Source of the DNA: Planctomycetota bacterium
GTDB lineage: Bacteria > Planctomycetota > B15-G4 > SIAN01
Assembly: GCA_028289345.1 (NCBI GenBank)
Contig: JANQQL010000029.1
Location: 19,684 to 83,683 of the forward strand
Direction of reading: 5' to 3'
DNA: 64,000 nt
The translations under genes were made by a program, and so were the position numbers. The notes below the pieces were generated by a model. That model saw nothing but the letters and a program-made list of their open reading frames with translations. It did no database searches and was not told where the DNA came from. Positions 8,993 through 17,754 of this stretch are shown here, one piece after another; within the stretch, counting starts at the first letter, position 1, and each line of letters opens with the position of its first letter.

Positions 8993-10057
8993 ATGCGAGC
9001 ACTCCTTGGAATTCTCATTTCGTTCTCATTGCTGCAGTTCCCTGCCCATTCCCAGACCCCCATCGGCGGCGGCGAGCTCGGCGTGTCGGTGGCTGATGTC
9101 CAGGCAAGCCACACAGAGATATTCGAAGCTCTGTTCCAAACGCCGTACGACGCAAACACCGCCGCGTGGGAGCTCGATCAGCAAGTGACCGGTGAGGGCT
9201 CCTACACCGGTGTGAACGAGCACGGCCAGCCATTCCAACTTGATGTGCAGACCTACGTCTCGGTTGACTGGACGACGCTCGCCCTCACTCCCCAAGATGC
9301 CCAGGATCTGGCGAATCGCAACGCGCAATTCTGTGGCATCGTGGCGACCCTGTCCACGGATCTTGCCAGCTACGACGTTTGGGGGACCGTGGCGTTCCAA
9401 AGCAATCGTGGAGTCCCATTTCAGTCCCGCCTCCTTCTTGGCCATGAGGTGGAGTCCAGAATCGAGACCGCTGCTTCGACCTCCGTGGTCACGGTTCCCG
9501 TCCTGATCCCGATCCTTTGCAATCCTGATGACTGTGCCGCCGGCTGTCACACGGACTACGACGCGGACGTGCAAGCAATTGCGGACGACGCCTTCGAGAA
9601 CGACCCGAGCGTCCAGGCCGCGCAGGCGGCTCTCGAACAGGCCGAAATTACGAATGCGGCCATCCGCGATTCACGAGTTCAAGATGCCGAGAGCCAACTC
9701 GCGGCTGATCTTCTCGTCGCAACCACAAGCGCAACGATCTCCCACATCGCGTGCGGTGTGACGGCGCTCTTCTCTGGGCCCGTTGGCGTTGGCTGCATTG
9801 TCCTTGCGCAGGCGCAATACACTTACGAAGTCGCCTCGGCTGTCGTCAACCGCAATGCCGAAATCACTCAAGCAGAAGCAGAGTATGAAACCGCGATGCA
9901 GGAAGCCCGACAGGATGTTCTGGATGCCATCGAAGATGCACGCCAGGCCGCGCTCGCACAGGCCTGGGACGACTACATGGAATGCTTGGACGGCTGTGAC
10001 GTTCTTCCCATCTGTGGTTATGACATTTTGTGGATCACCGTAGAGACACACGACTGA
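8993..10057 (+). CDS. Secreted alanine-rich helical protein of unknown function
   Basis: ATG at 8993 is preferred over the in-frame GTG at 8975 because it lies eight bases behind AAAGG and opens a signal peptide (MRALLGILISFSLLQFPAHS). The first 175 residues of the 354-residue product are a mixed domain. Residues 185-335 are Ala/Glu/Gln-rich helices (AAQAALEQAEITNAAI, AEAEYETAMQEARQDVLDAI) interrupted by one hydrophobic stretch (CGVTALFSGPVGVGCIV). Cysteine pairs occur before and after the helical part, which would suit an exported, disulfide-bonded protein. I do not recognise the family. It ends at the hairpin at 10106-10136. Confidence 0.6.
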   Translation: MRALLGILISFSLLQFPAHSQTPIGGGELGVSVADVQASHTEIFEALFQTPYDANTAAWELDQQVTGEGSYTGVNEHGQPFQLDVQTYVSVDWTTLALTPQDAQDLANRNAQFCGIVATLSTDLASYDVWGTVAFQSNRGVPFQSRLLLGHEVESRIETAASTSVVTVPVLIPILCNPDDCAAGCHTDYDADVQAIADDAFENDPSVQAAQAALEQAEITNAAIRDSRVQDAESQLAADLLVATTSATISHIACGVTALFSGPVGVGCIVLAQAQYTYEVASAVVNRNAEITQAEAEYETAMQEARQDVLDAIEDARQAALAQAWDDYMECLDGCDVLPICGYDILWITVETHD

Positions 10058-10105
10058 TCCAATGACGCTCGAGGGCCATCACCTCGGCATCCTCTGAACC
10101 GTTTC

Positions 10106-10136
10106 GCCAGCTCCCGGATTCACTCCGGGAGCTGGC
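10106..10136. terminator. Bidirectional terminator hairpin
   Basis: A perfect 13-bp inverted repeat (GCCAGCTCCCGGA / TCCGGGAGCTGGC) with loop TTCAC lies between two convergent genes (stops at 10057 and 10243). There is no long T tract. Confidence 0.75.
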
Positions 10137-10242
10137 ATCATCGCACCAAGGGGAAAGTCGCCACCCCACCCGGCGGATCCATGGCCCAGAAGACTCTCGC
10201 AGAAGCTTTGGCCCCCGAGAACAAGCCAGCAGGACGAGGCCA

Positions 10243-12861
10243 TTACAGTGGCTGAAGCTTGTAGAAGACCACGCTGAGAGCGGGCACCGTGTCGTTCGGG
10301 CGCTGGAACTTGTTGTCCGTGAACGAACCGACCGGAGCCACGCTGGTGTCAGTGAACCTCAACGCGTTGTATGTGGCGGGCGCTGGCATTCCGTGGTCCG
10401 GCCCGCCGATGCCCCAAGAGATCTGATGGTCTTTGTCGTCCCAGTTGACCAAGACGATCCCGAGAGAACCATCGTTGGCTTTCCAGACAGAGTTCAGGAT
10501 GTAGGGCATGTCGGTCGAAATGGCCTTTGTCTGTGAAGTGAGGACGCCGTACATCAGACAATTGTCGAGGTCGTCGTCGATGGTCCGATCCACCGCAATC
10601 ACACGCGCCTCTCTCAGCATCGTTCCGTCTTTGGTGTAGGGAAGTAGAAAGTCGGTCCAACCGGTGAGGTTTCCAAAGAACTCGTTGGCCACGTCGAACT
10701 CGTAGGGGCTCACCTCGGCGTCAATGAACCGCGCGGACTGCCCGTTGATCGGAAACGTTAGCTCCACGCGACTCAAGATGTTGCCGAACACGAATCCCAT
10801 CGCTTGGAGCAAGTTGTCCGCGAGCTGCTGCCGGTACTCGGGAACGACAGAATCGTCGCACGGGTCGTTGCTTCGGTGACCGGGAAAGATCACCCCCTTA
10901 TCCACATGCCAGAGCGGGAACGGGTTCGAACCACCCACCCGCTGGTAGGGGCCATAGACTACTTTCCACATGGGAACAAACGATCCACCGGGGTCGATGC
11001 CTCCGCGGTAGGTGGTCCGAGGAATCCCACTGAAGAAGTTGTGAGACATGATGTCTGTCACTCCGATGAAAACCTCGTGACTGGCTTCGACCGTTGTCGC
11101 GAACACAGGCTCTTGCACCTGCAACTGGGCACGAACGTGGTCGAGAAAGTCGCGGCAGTCCTCGTAGCCATACGTCCCCCCTCCGAGCGTTCTCCCTCGG
11201 TAGCTGGCGTAGTCCGTGTGATCCGCGGTGAACAAGTCGAAGTGACGCCCCTTGATCGGACTCGTTTGGTGGATCCGGTCAGTCACTTCGACCGAGAGAT
11301 CCTTCCATAAGGTTTCTCCCGGATACATGTACATGGTGTGGCCAAGCGGACAGATCGTCGCCGCATCGTTTGGCCCCAGTCTCTTGAGAGATCCCCCTTC
11401 TTCACATTGATAGGCGAACAGCTCTGCATCTTGCTGAGTCCAGGGCTCGAACTGCGGAGTGGATGGATCTGGGTCGTATTGAGTGGAAGTGATGGTCGCA
11501 AACCGATGCCACTGGTTGCCGTTCATCCAGAGGGTCACCGCGGAACTCTTCCCGGTCGGGTCGTTGTGGAGCTGAGCGAAAGTAGAATCGAACCCAGGCT
11601 TCGGATTCGCACGCTCATGAGTGTTGTTGATGTCAACTTGTTGCCACTGAAACCAGAACACCCCCGGCAAAAGGTCCGGCTGTAGGCTCGGGTTGGTCCC
11701 CGTCGGAAAGAACTCGTCCCGATAGTGCCGTGCTGTTTCGACGGTCGTGTCATTCGGGCTACCGAGCTGCGGTTCTCCAGACACGACCGCCACAGAATAG
11801 GGAGCCTCCTTGACCCAACGAGCGATCGAAGGATTGTTCTTCACCAGTCCCTTGTCGAGCCAGGAAACGTTGCTGGATTCCACCCAGTCGCGGTAGATCA
11901 AGCATGCGTGATACCAGTCCCCACGGTAGGGCTCGATGGTCAAGGAATAGGGGATTTGATAGTCGCCGAGGGTCGGGTCGTGGTCCTCGACCAGGTGTCG
12001 AAAGCTCATCTCCAAACTCGGGCTTTGGCTCACTTGCGATGCCCGGATGACACTCGATTTCCGGTACTGCAACGGATCTTCGGTGGCCAGGTACAAGCCA
12101 CCGACGTTCTGCGGATCCCCATCGTCGTACAGTGCAAGGAATTGCATCGACCTGCTGTGACCGGGAAACCGTGAACTGAAGTCGACGCCAACACCAATGG
12201 GATCTCGGACCTTTTCACCCGGGGCCTTGTTGGTGGCAAGCGCCAGAACATCATCCTGAGCGTCCATGCCACCCACGGACTGGTCCGCGAGATCCCACAA
12301 GTAAAGCCGGAGGCCGAGCTGAACCAAAGTGTGATCCAGATTCACCGTACGAGCCGAAAGATCCCAGTCCGTACGCTTCGATCCGTTCTCAAGATTGACC
12401 ACGAGAGTGACCGAATCCAGAACCGTCGCCGAACCCAGGACCTTCGTCCAAACCGCGGTCAGAGAGTTACCGGCCGGGTTGACCTGCACGCTCAGATCCA
12501 GATCCGTCGGCGGCTCATGGGTCGTTTTCGCGCCGGAAAGATCCTGGGTCACAATCTCCCAAATCGCCGCATCGGCGAAGTTGGAAATCAGACCCGTTTG
12601 CTTGTCCTCGATGTAGAGCAGACACAGGTGATTGGACTGCTCGATGAAGTAGTACTCGACCAGAGGATTGCTGAGCATGTGTATCGTGGACGGGACCTCG
12701 CTCTCGGCCTGCGCGGGAACACCCATCCATGTCGCCAAGAAAAACGAGCACAGAAATCGTCGCCACCAACCCGCCGAAGCCGTCGGTTGCCTGCAACTTT
12801 TCCCTCGACTCGGCTCCTGCGGTCCAAGGGTTTCCACGGTCGGCAACGCCTCAGCGTTCAT
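10243..12861 (-). CDS. Secreted DUF6259-type glycoside-hydrolase-like protein
   Basis: ATG at 12859-12861 follows AAAGGAA; the open frame back to 12966 is not used. The 872-residue protein starts with a long n-region and a signal core (FLCSFFLATWMGVPAQA). The N-terminal third is a beta-supersandwich (LEYYF-like start, LTAVWTKVLGSATVLDSVTL). The centre looks like a TIM-barrel glycosidase of the DUF6259 type, with acids in FDLFTADHTDYASYRG and a WHVDKGVIFPGHR segment. A C-terminal beta domain closes it (SLGIVLVNWDDKDHQISWG). It probably acts on a polysaccharide outside the cell; the catalytic acids were not assigned. Confidence 0.68.
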   Translation of the reverse strand: MNAEALPTVETLGPQEPSRGKSCRQPTASAGWWRRFLCSFFLATWMGVPAQAESEVPSTIHMLSNPLVEYYFIEQSNHLCLLYIEDKQTGLISNFADAAIWEIVTQDLSGAKTTHEPPTDLDLSVQVNPAGNSLTAVWTKVLGSATVLDSVTLVVNLENGSKRTDWDLSARTVNLDHTLVQLGLRLYLWDLADQSVGGMDAQDDVLALATNKAPGEKVRDPIGVGVDFSSRFPGHSRSMQFLALYDDGDPQNVGGLYLATEDPLQYRKSSVIRASQVSQSPSLEMSFRHLVEDHDPTLGDYQIPYSLTIEPYRGDWYHACLIYRDWVESSNVSWLDKGLVKNNPSIARWVKEAPYSVAVVSGEPQLGSPNDTTVETARHYRDEFFPTGTNPSLQPDLLPGVFWFQWQQVDINNTHERANPKPGFDSTFAQLHNDPTGKSSAVTLWMNGNQWHRFATITSTQYDPDPSTPQFEPWTQQDAELFAYQCEEGGSLKRLGPNDAATICPLGHTMYMYPGETLWKDLSVEVTDRIHQTSPIKGRHFDLFTADHTDYASYRGRTLGGGTYGYEDCRDFLDHVRAQLQVQEPVFATTVEASHEVFIGVTDIMSHNFFSGIPRTTYRGGIDPGGSFVPMWKVVYGPYQRVGGSNPFPLWHVDKGVIFPGHRSNDPCDDSVVPEYRQQLADNLLQAMGFVFGNILSRVELTFPINGQSARFIDAEVSPYEFDVANEFFGNLTGWTDFLLPYTKDGTMLREARVIAVDRTIDDDLDNCLMYGVLTSQTKAISTDMPYILNSVWKANDGSLGIVLVNWDDKDHQISWGIGGPDHGMPAPATYNALRFTDTSVAPVGSFTDNKFQRPNDTVPALSVVFYKLQPL

Positions 12862-13123
12862 CTCTGGGTTCCTTTCTGGTCGCGCGGTTTTCCGAGTACG
12901 AACGGCACTCGAGGCACGAACGGGTTGCATGGGAGACGAGCCCACGAAGTGCAGGACGCTCGGCAAACAAAGGAACGCGGGATGCCCGATGGGTCACAGA
13001 AAATCGGCTTTTGCTCCGAGCCCGAGAACTCGGGGGCGGGACGACAACGCAGGTGGCTTCAAATCCTCCAACGGATGCTCGGTTCCGATTGCTTTCCGGG
13101 TGCCGAACATCCTTCGCCCACCG

Positions 13124-14377
13124 CTACCGCATCGCCTGCAGTGCCCTGACCTGATCTTCAAGATCGGCAAGTCGCCTCTCGAAGTCCTTGCTGGGCGAGA
13201 ACCAGCCCAGGTTTGCAAGAACCAGAATGGTGCCCTCTCCCTGGTGCCAGGATTCGAGCGCAGTGCCAATGACAGGTCCCGATTCCGTCGCTTTTCCGGC
13301 GTGGCCCGGGATCGAGGACACGGCCAACAGGTCACCTGCTTCGATGGCACCGTTCTCCGCGCTGACCTTGCAGGGGACCCGGCCCGTCAAAGCGAGGGGA
13401 GCGCGCCGGTTGACGTGAATCTCATGACTCACGGTCCGGTCTAGGTTGTGCCCTCCGCTGGTGCGAAGAAAGCGTTTTTCTCCAATCCGGAGTTCTGGCT
13501 CGATTCCCCCCTCCTCTTCACGGGTGTAGGAGAGCCCGAGAACGACTCCCGGTGCGGACGAGACGATCCCTGCCAAGGGGGCGCCGTTCCCCGACACGGC
13601 CAGCTCGAGCTCGGCTCCGTCCCGAAAAACCACGACATCCCCCGGCTCAACGCGGCCACGGACAGGGTAGTACTCCGCCACGTCAGCACCACCGGTGAAG
13701 AAGCCGCCGTCGATGTGCCAGTCACCGTCTTGATCGAGGCGGCCTTTCGGATCGACAGGAAGACCACCGAACTTTCGAAACTCCCAATCCGCCAGCCCGT
13801 TCAGCGGTAAGTGAAAGACCATGTCACTGTCATTCGAAGCCGACATGGTGAGACTGTTGGTCCCACGCTCATATCCAATGAAGCTGCTCACTCCCCCGCC
13901 ATCCTGACTGAAACGAATCTTCGGGTGATCGAACTCTCCGACGTCGTCGATGTCGGCCGCCAGAATGATTTCGGCGCTTCCGGACCGCAGGATGTGAACT
14001 TCGGCAGCCGGACTCAGAATCCCGATGCCAATTCGATCGGTGAGGATGCGGTCGGTGGAGATTCCATCCGCCACGAAGAGTTGGTTCGTGGAGATTCCAT
14101 TGAAGGATCCATTCGAAGCAGAAACGGAGAAGCCGAATGTTCCGGAGCCACCGAACTCCACACTACCTTGTACTTGAAGCTTGCCGGACGAGTCGAAGAA
14201 GAACTCGTCGCTCAGCGGAAAGAGCATGCCTCTCTTCGGGACGCTCGACACGCCGATGCACTTATCGCTTGCGTCGTCATGCAACGTGGCCGCACACTTG
14301 TCCCTGTCGGCCGGGTCACCGTGGGCCAACGCCGAGCCCGCAACAATCGAAATCCCGAGAAACCACGAGCATCGCAT
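13124..14377 (-). CDS. Secreted fibre-like protein with peptidase G2/IMC-like C-terminal domain
   Basis: The ATG at 14377 opens a signal peptide (MRCSWFLGISIVAGSALAHG). Residues 60-200 resemble tail-fibre or trimeric-stalk sequence, with GIGILSPAAEVHILRSG as a landmark. From about 225 (GGADVAEYYPV, GDVVVFRDG, APLAGIVSSAPGVVLG, PLALTGRVPCKV) the protein matches the C-terminal processing or assembly domains (peptidase G2/IMC-like) of phage-type fibres. The last 25 residues are a short coiled coil (FERRLADLEDQVRALQAM). This suggests a self-trimerising surface fibre. A 262-base gap with nothing recognisable separates it from the DUF6259-type gene. Confidence 0.62.
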   Translation of the reverse strand: MRCSWFLGISIVAGSALAHGDPADRDKCAATLHDDASDKCIGVSSVPKRGMLFPLSDEFFFDSSGKLQVQGSVEFGGSGTFGFSVSASNGSFNGISTNQLFVADGISTDRILTDRIGIGILSPAAEVHILRSGSAEIILAADIDDVGEFDHPKIRFSQDGGGVSSFIGYERGTNSLTMSASNDSDMVFHLPLNGLADWEFRKFGGLPVDPKGRLDQDGDWHIDGGFFTGGADVAEYYPVRGRVEPGDVVVFRDGAELELAVSGNGAPLAGIVSSAPGVVLGLSYTREEEGGIEPELRIGEKRFLRTSGGHNLDRTVSHEIHVNRRAPLALTGRVPCKVSAENGAIEAGDLLAVSSIPGHAGKATESGPVIGTALESWHQGEGTILVLANLGWFSPSKDFERRLADLEDQVRALQAMR

Positions 14378-14712
14378 TGGTCCACTCCCAAGCTAGAGCG
14401 CTGGGGAATCCAGCACTGCTGTGCCCTGAACGCGATTGGCTCGAAATCTCCGACAAGAAAGAGTTCCCGTGGCGCTGCCGACCACCGTGACGAGGGAGCT
14501 CCGCTCGGTCGAAGTCCATGCCCATGGCCGGGCCTATTTTTCCATCCGGTGCCCTAGGCCCGGGCCATCGAGGACAAAGCGATCGCCGCTCTCGGCAGAC
14601 TTGCGATCGGCCCCTCGCTTCCCATGGAACTCGTCCCGATTTGTCCTACGATGCACGACGATTCAACGGTAGGAAGACGGTTCGGGCAGAACCTTTCACA
14701 AATGAGGTCTGT
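14378..14712. other. Intergenic region between divergent genes
   Basis: This 335-base spacer lies between the fibre-like gene and the YceK-like gene. Frames running through it are shadows or upstream extensions. No repeat or convincing promoter box was seen. Confidence 0.45.
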
Positions 14713-15060
14713 ATGCGTCGGATCGATCGCGCGGATTCGCGCACGCTCCCCCTTCTTTTGCTATTGGCAGTCCTCTGCAATTGCTCGAGCCTGATCAGCA
14801 ACGCGCCCCCGGAATCCGACATTGGAATTCCCTATTCCGGCCTGAAGTTCCACGGGGACTGTTGGGGCTATCACGCCTACCTCGGAATCATGGGAGCTCC
14901 GCTGGGAACGGTCGAAGCCATCATCGCCTTCCCGCTCCTGGTCGTCGATTTCTGCTTGACGGCGATCGCGGACAGTCTTTTGTTGCCCATCGACCTAAGC
15001 GTGGAGTCTCAGAAGACAGATCACAAGACGCCAGAGAACGTGTTCGGACCTCTTCACTGA
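14713..15060 (+). CDS. YceK/DUF1375-like small lipoprotein or membrane protein
   Basis: ATG at 14713 opens a 115-residue protein with an n-region of charged residues and a hydrophobic core ending LLLLLAVLCNC, a possible lipobox although Asn at -1 is unusual. The body fits the YceK/YidQ (DUF1375) pattern: an IPYSGLKFHGDC motif, then FPLLVVDFCLTAIADSLLLP, equivalent to the family's DLPLSLVADTLLLPY stretch. Members are small outer-membrane or periplasmic lipoproteins with no firm function. The frame is open from 14518, but the upstream part has no signal and no homology that I recognise. Confidence 0.7.
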   Translation: MRRIDRADSRTLPLLLLLAVLCNCSSLISNAPPESDIGIPYSGLKFHGDCWGYHAYLGIMGAPLGTVEAIIAFPLLVVDFCLTAIADSLLLPIDLSVESQKTDHKTPENVFGPLH

Positions 15061-15380
15061 GGTTCCGCCAAGGAGTACAACTCCGGCTCTCCCATCGATC
15101 CCAGACACTCGGACCGGAGGTCGGGTCACTCGCCGACGCGAAAACAGGGCCGCCGCATCTGTCTCCCCCATGAATCCGCGAGCTCTCACAGCCACTGGTC
15201 GACTTCACCGCTGCGATCCGGCGGCCACGTGACAGCAGGGCCGATTTCGGTTACGGTCCCTTCTCCGTCATTCTGAAGTCGAGCTTTCGGACCAAAAAGA
15301 GACAAGTCCAATGTCTCACAGGCGTCCGGCTCAACTCTTGAATGCACCCGCGCAAGTGCTGACCAAGCCGAAAACACACC
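15061..15380. other. Intergenic stretch without a recognised gene
   Basis: This 320-base region lies between the YceK-like gene and a short DUF218-like fragment on the same strand. I see no intact gene, hairpin or promoter that I can defend. Confidence 0.4.
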
Positions 15381-15587
15381 ATGTCCGACGTCGAGATCAA
15401 CTCAGAAACCCTCGAGGCAGTCTCGGTTGTATGGGACTACCTCGTCATGGGCGCTCAGCCAACCAATGCCCAGTGCCTTCTGGTCATGGGCTCTTATGAC
15501 ATCGGTGTCGCTGAGCATGCTGCACACCTGATGCTCACGGACCCCTCCGGAACGCTCAAAGTGCTGGCGGAGATGTGGTCGTCTTGA
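15381..15587 (+). pseudogene. Truncated DUF218 (YdcF/ElyC-like) remnant
   Basis: The 68-residue frame reads VWDYLVMGAQPTNAQCLLVM, then GSYDIGVAEHAAHLML. This matches the N-terminus of YdcF-type DUF218 proteins, where an initial helix is followed by a hydrophobic strand, a Gly-Ser/His-x-Asp loop and AEHAA-like helix. A full protein has about 200 residues with an SGG-x-G motif and a late ExxS-x-NT motif; neither follows here. The frame stops at 15587, and a +1 frame continues only briefly (MVVLTALGETHRW) without the conserved motifs. I read it as a decayed fragment; a real small gene cannot be excluded. Confidence 0.4.
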
Positions 15588-15691
15588 CCGCCCTGGGCGA
15601 AACCCATCGCTGGCGCCGTCATCCACTGGAGACCCGAGGACACCCGCGGTGTGCACCAATGGTGACGGCTCCCCCGCGCGGGCCACTCTTC

Positions 15692-16165
15692 TCAATCGTC
15701 CCGTCGGTACTTCCCTTCCAGCCGCAGCTCCCAGTTCTCGCCGTCCTTGGAGTCGTACATCTCGAACTCGTAGCGTCCCTGGTTGACGCTCCTTAGCTGG
15801 TAGACCAGTTTGCCGAACCCGAACTGCTCATCCTCGGTCGTCAAGGTCAGCACTCCGTCAACGAGCTTGCCGCGAAACTCCATGGGGTGCAGACCCATCG
15901 AGTCGAACCAGTGGCAGACATAGGAATCGTCGCGGGAGTCGTAGGTGTAGACGCCGTGGCCGGTGAAAACGATCTGTCCGTCCTTCACTTGTTCGTAGTC
16001 GCCGATGACGGCGAAGCCGCTGAGTCCGAGGCGACACGTGGATCGCCCCAACGCCTGATGGAGTTCGGGGTTCCACGGCGAGGGATGGCAAGTGTCCTCG
16101 CCTGACCAGGATCCCGCGAGAAGTTCGAGGTTCTTGTGGCCATCGGTCAGGGTCACGGTTTGCAT
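15692..16165 (-). CDS. DUF1579-family cytoplasmic protein
   Basis: ATG at 16163-16165 is chosen because AAGGAG lies seven bases upstream; three extra in-frame starts further up lack this. The 157-residue protein has no signal peptide. It matches DUF1579 through LELLAGSWSGEDTCHPSPW, FTGHGVYTYDSRDDSYVCHW and the C-terminal GENWELRLEGKYRR. The family is lipocalin-like and often stands next to WYL regulators, as here. It is divergent from the regulator at 16452, and the spacer holds two inverted repeats likely to be the operators. A role in sensing or binding a small molecule is possible. Confidence 0.8.
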   Translation of the reverse strand: MQTVTLTDGHKNLELLAGSWSGEDTCHPSPWNPELHQALGRSTCRLGLSGFAVIGDYEQVKDGQIVFTGHGVYTYDSRDDSYVCHWFDSMGLHPMEFRGKLVDGVLTLTTEDEQFGFGKLVYQLRSVNQGRYEFEMYDSKDGENWELRLEGKYRRDD

Positions 16166-16270
16166 GGCTGAGCTCCTTGAAGTCGTCGAGTTCATTGGCT
16201 GAATCTCTCCCCGGTCCATCGCGAGTCGGACTTGGAGAGAAGAAGAGGAGAGCGAATCTATCGGCCCCCT

Positions 16271-16290
16271 CCTGACACCGTCCTGTCAGG
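16271..16290. promoter_or_regulatory. Candidate operator 1 of the WYL regulator
   Basis: A perfect inverted repeat with 7-bp arms CCTGACA / TGTCAGG around the 6-base spacer CCGTCC. It lies in the divergent spacer between the DUF1579 gene and the WYL regulator. A near-identical copy is centred 76 bases away. Confidence 0.65.
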
Positions 16291-16346
16291 AGCCTTTGTG
16301 GGAGAGCCGCTTTTTTCTGGGAGTTTGCGGCGCGTCGCCGGAACAT

Positions 16347-16366
16347 CCTGACACCGAGTTGTCAGA
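16347..16366. promoter_or_regulatory. Candidate operator 2 of the WYL regulator
   Basis: CCTGACA, spacer CCGAGT, then TGTCAGA. Six of seven arm positions pair, and the left arm plus the first three spacer bases are identical to operator 1. It sits 86 bases before the regulator start. Confidence 0.62.
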
Positions 16367-16451
16367 CGGATGGATTTCGCCTGCACGTCGGCCCGGGTCA
16401 GCGGAGCGACCGATCGGGTGACTGCACGCGGGAAAGCTCACCAGAACCACC

Positions 16452-17156
16452 ATGCGACGCGCCGATCGCCTGTTTCAGATCATTCAGCTTCTTCGTGTTC
16501 GAGGCACGGTGACCGCCGCCAACCTCGCCGACGAGCTAGAGGTTTCCGAGCGGACCATCTACCGCGACATTCAGGACCTGATGGCAAGTGGCGTTCCTAT
16601 CGAAGGCGAAGCCGGCGTCGGCTACGCGTTGCCCCGCGAGTTCGATCTGCCCCCACTGATGTTCACTGATCAAGAAATCGAAGCCCTGGTCGTGGGGGCG
16701 CGCATGGTCGAGGCTTGGGGCGACCAGGCTCTGGCCCAGCAAGCCCGCAACGTCCTGGTCAAGGCGGAATCCGTCCTCCCGGAGCAGCTCCGCGAACGCC
16801 TCCGCTCGGTCGACATCTACGTCCCGGACTATCACATCTCCCAGAGTCTGACGGAGAATATGGCGCCCCTGCGCAAGGCCATCTCCCGCAGACGCAAGAT
16901 TCGCTTTGGCTACACCAACCTCGAGAGCGTGACGACCGAGCGCACCGTACGGCCTCTCGGGCTGTACTTCTGGGGCACCGCATGGACCGTCGTTGGATGG
17001 TGTGAACTCCGTCAGAGCTTCCGCAACTTCCGCCCCGACCGCATGCGCGACCTTCAAGTGACCGACGATCCCATTCCCGAAGAAAAGGGACGCGACCTGG
17101 AGACGTTCCTCCAACGGATCATCGCGGGAATGGAGCGGGGCGACGACAATTGCTGA
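16452..17156 (+). CDS. YafY-type HTH/WYL-domain transcriptional regulator
   Basis: The 234-residue protein begins with a DeoR-like winged helix (RADRLFQIIQLLR, then SERTIYRDIQDLMASGVPIE, residues 1-60). It continues with the linker typical of YafY proteins (LPPLMFTDQEIEALVVGARM). A WYL domain covers about 135-205 (RRRKIRFGYTN, VRPLGLYFWGTAWTVVGWCE), in which the W-Y-L-like core binds a ligand or nucleic acid. No clear Shine-Dalgarno precedes the ATG. It is divergent from the DUF1579 gene, and the paired CCTGACA/TGTCAG repeats between them suggest that it regulates both promoters. Confidence 0.88.
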   Translation: MRRADRLFQIIQLLRVRGTVTAANLADELEVSERTIYRDIQDLMASGVPIEGEAGVGYALPREFDLPPLMFTDQEIEALVVGARMVEAWGDQALAQQARNVLVKAESVLPEQLRERLRSVDIYVPDYHISQSLTENMAPLRKAISRRRKIRFGYTNLESVTTERTVRPLGLYFWGTAWTVVGWCELRQSFRNFRPDRMRDLQVTDDPIPEEKGRDLETFLQRIIAGMERGDDNC

Positions 17157-17253
17157 GATCGGGCTGTCGGCAACAGTTTCCAACCAATCCAGAACTCGCT
17201 GGCAGCCCCTTCCGTGAAACTCTCGGAGTAGATGTGCCCCCCACTTGGTCTGC

Positions 17254-17481
17254 TCATTGATCGCTAGCGTCCAAACGCACGAGTCGCCCCATGGCTCCGA
17301 AGCCTCTGCGTCCGATCCACCGGAGTCCTCCGGGCTCTCCCGGAAGCGGAGGAGAGGGACCGATGGAAAAGACGAAGTCCTTTGGCGGATCGCCTTCCGT
17401 CGTCCCTTCGGTGGAGAGACATCCTGGAAGGAGCAACGTCGCAAGGTCCAGGAGCACACAGCGGACACAGTTTTTTCTCAT
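17254..17481 (-). CDS. Small putative lipoprotein
   Basis: An ATG at 17479-17481, five bases behind GGGGGA, opens a 75-residue product: basic start MRKNCVRC, hydrophobic core, and a good lipobox LLPGC at about residue 20. The mature part is Gly/Pro-rich (FVFSIGPSPPLPGEPGG) with no recognised domain. The frame is open far upstream to 17916, but the sequence before the ATG does not look coded. It is supported only by the lipoprotein signal and the start context. Confidence 0.45.
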   Translation of the reverse strand: MRKNCVRCVLLDLATLLLPGCLSTEGTTEGDPPKDFVFSIGPSPPLPGEPGGLRWIGRRGFGAMGRLVRLDASDQ

Positions 17482-17754
17482 CGCATTCCCCCGGACGGAA
17501 GCTTCAACGCACACCGCTCTTTGGGAGGATGCAGCCAGGAGGAATGAGAAGACAAAAAGACTGCGCCAAGGAGTGAGATCCCGATCTCCACTGGATGTTC
17601 TGGCCCATTCGTCCTTGTCGTTCACTGCCCATCCGGGGTCCCTTGACACCCGATCGGCGCCGATGGGAAGATCCCCCCTCGTCGCGAAGTTCGGGTCGCG
17701 GGATGCGCCACCCCCATCCGGCTGGACGCGGTGAAGTAGGCTCGAGCACCCCAC

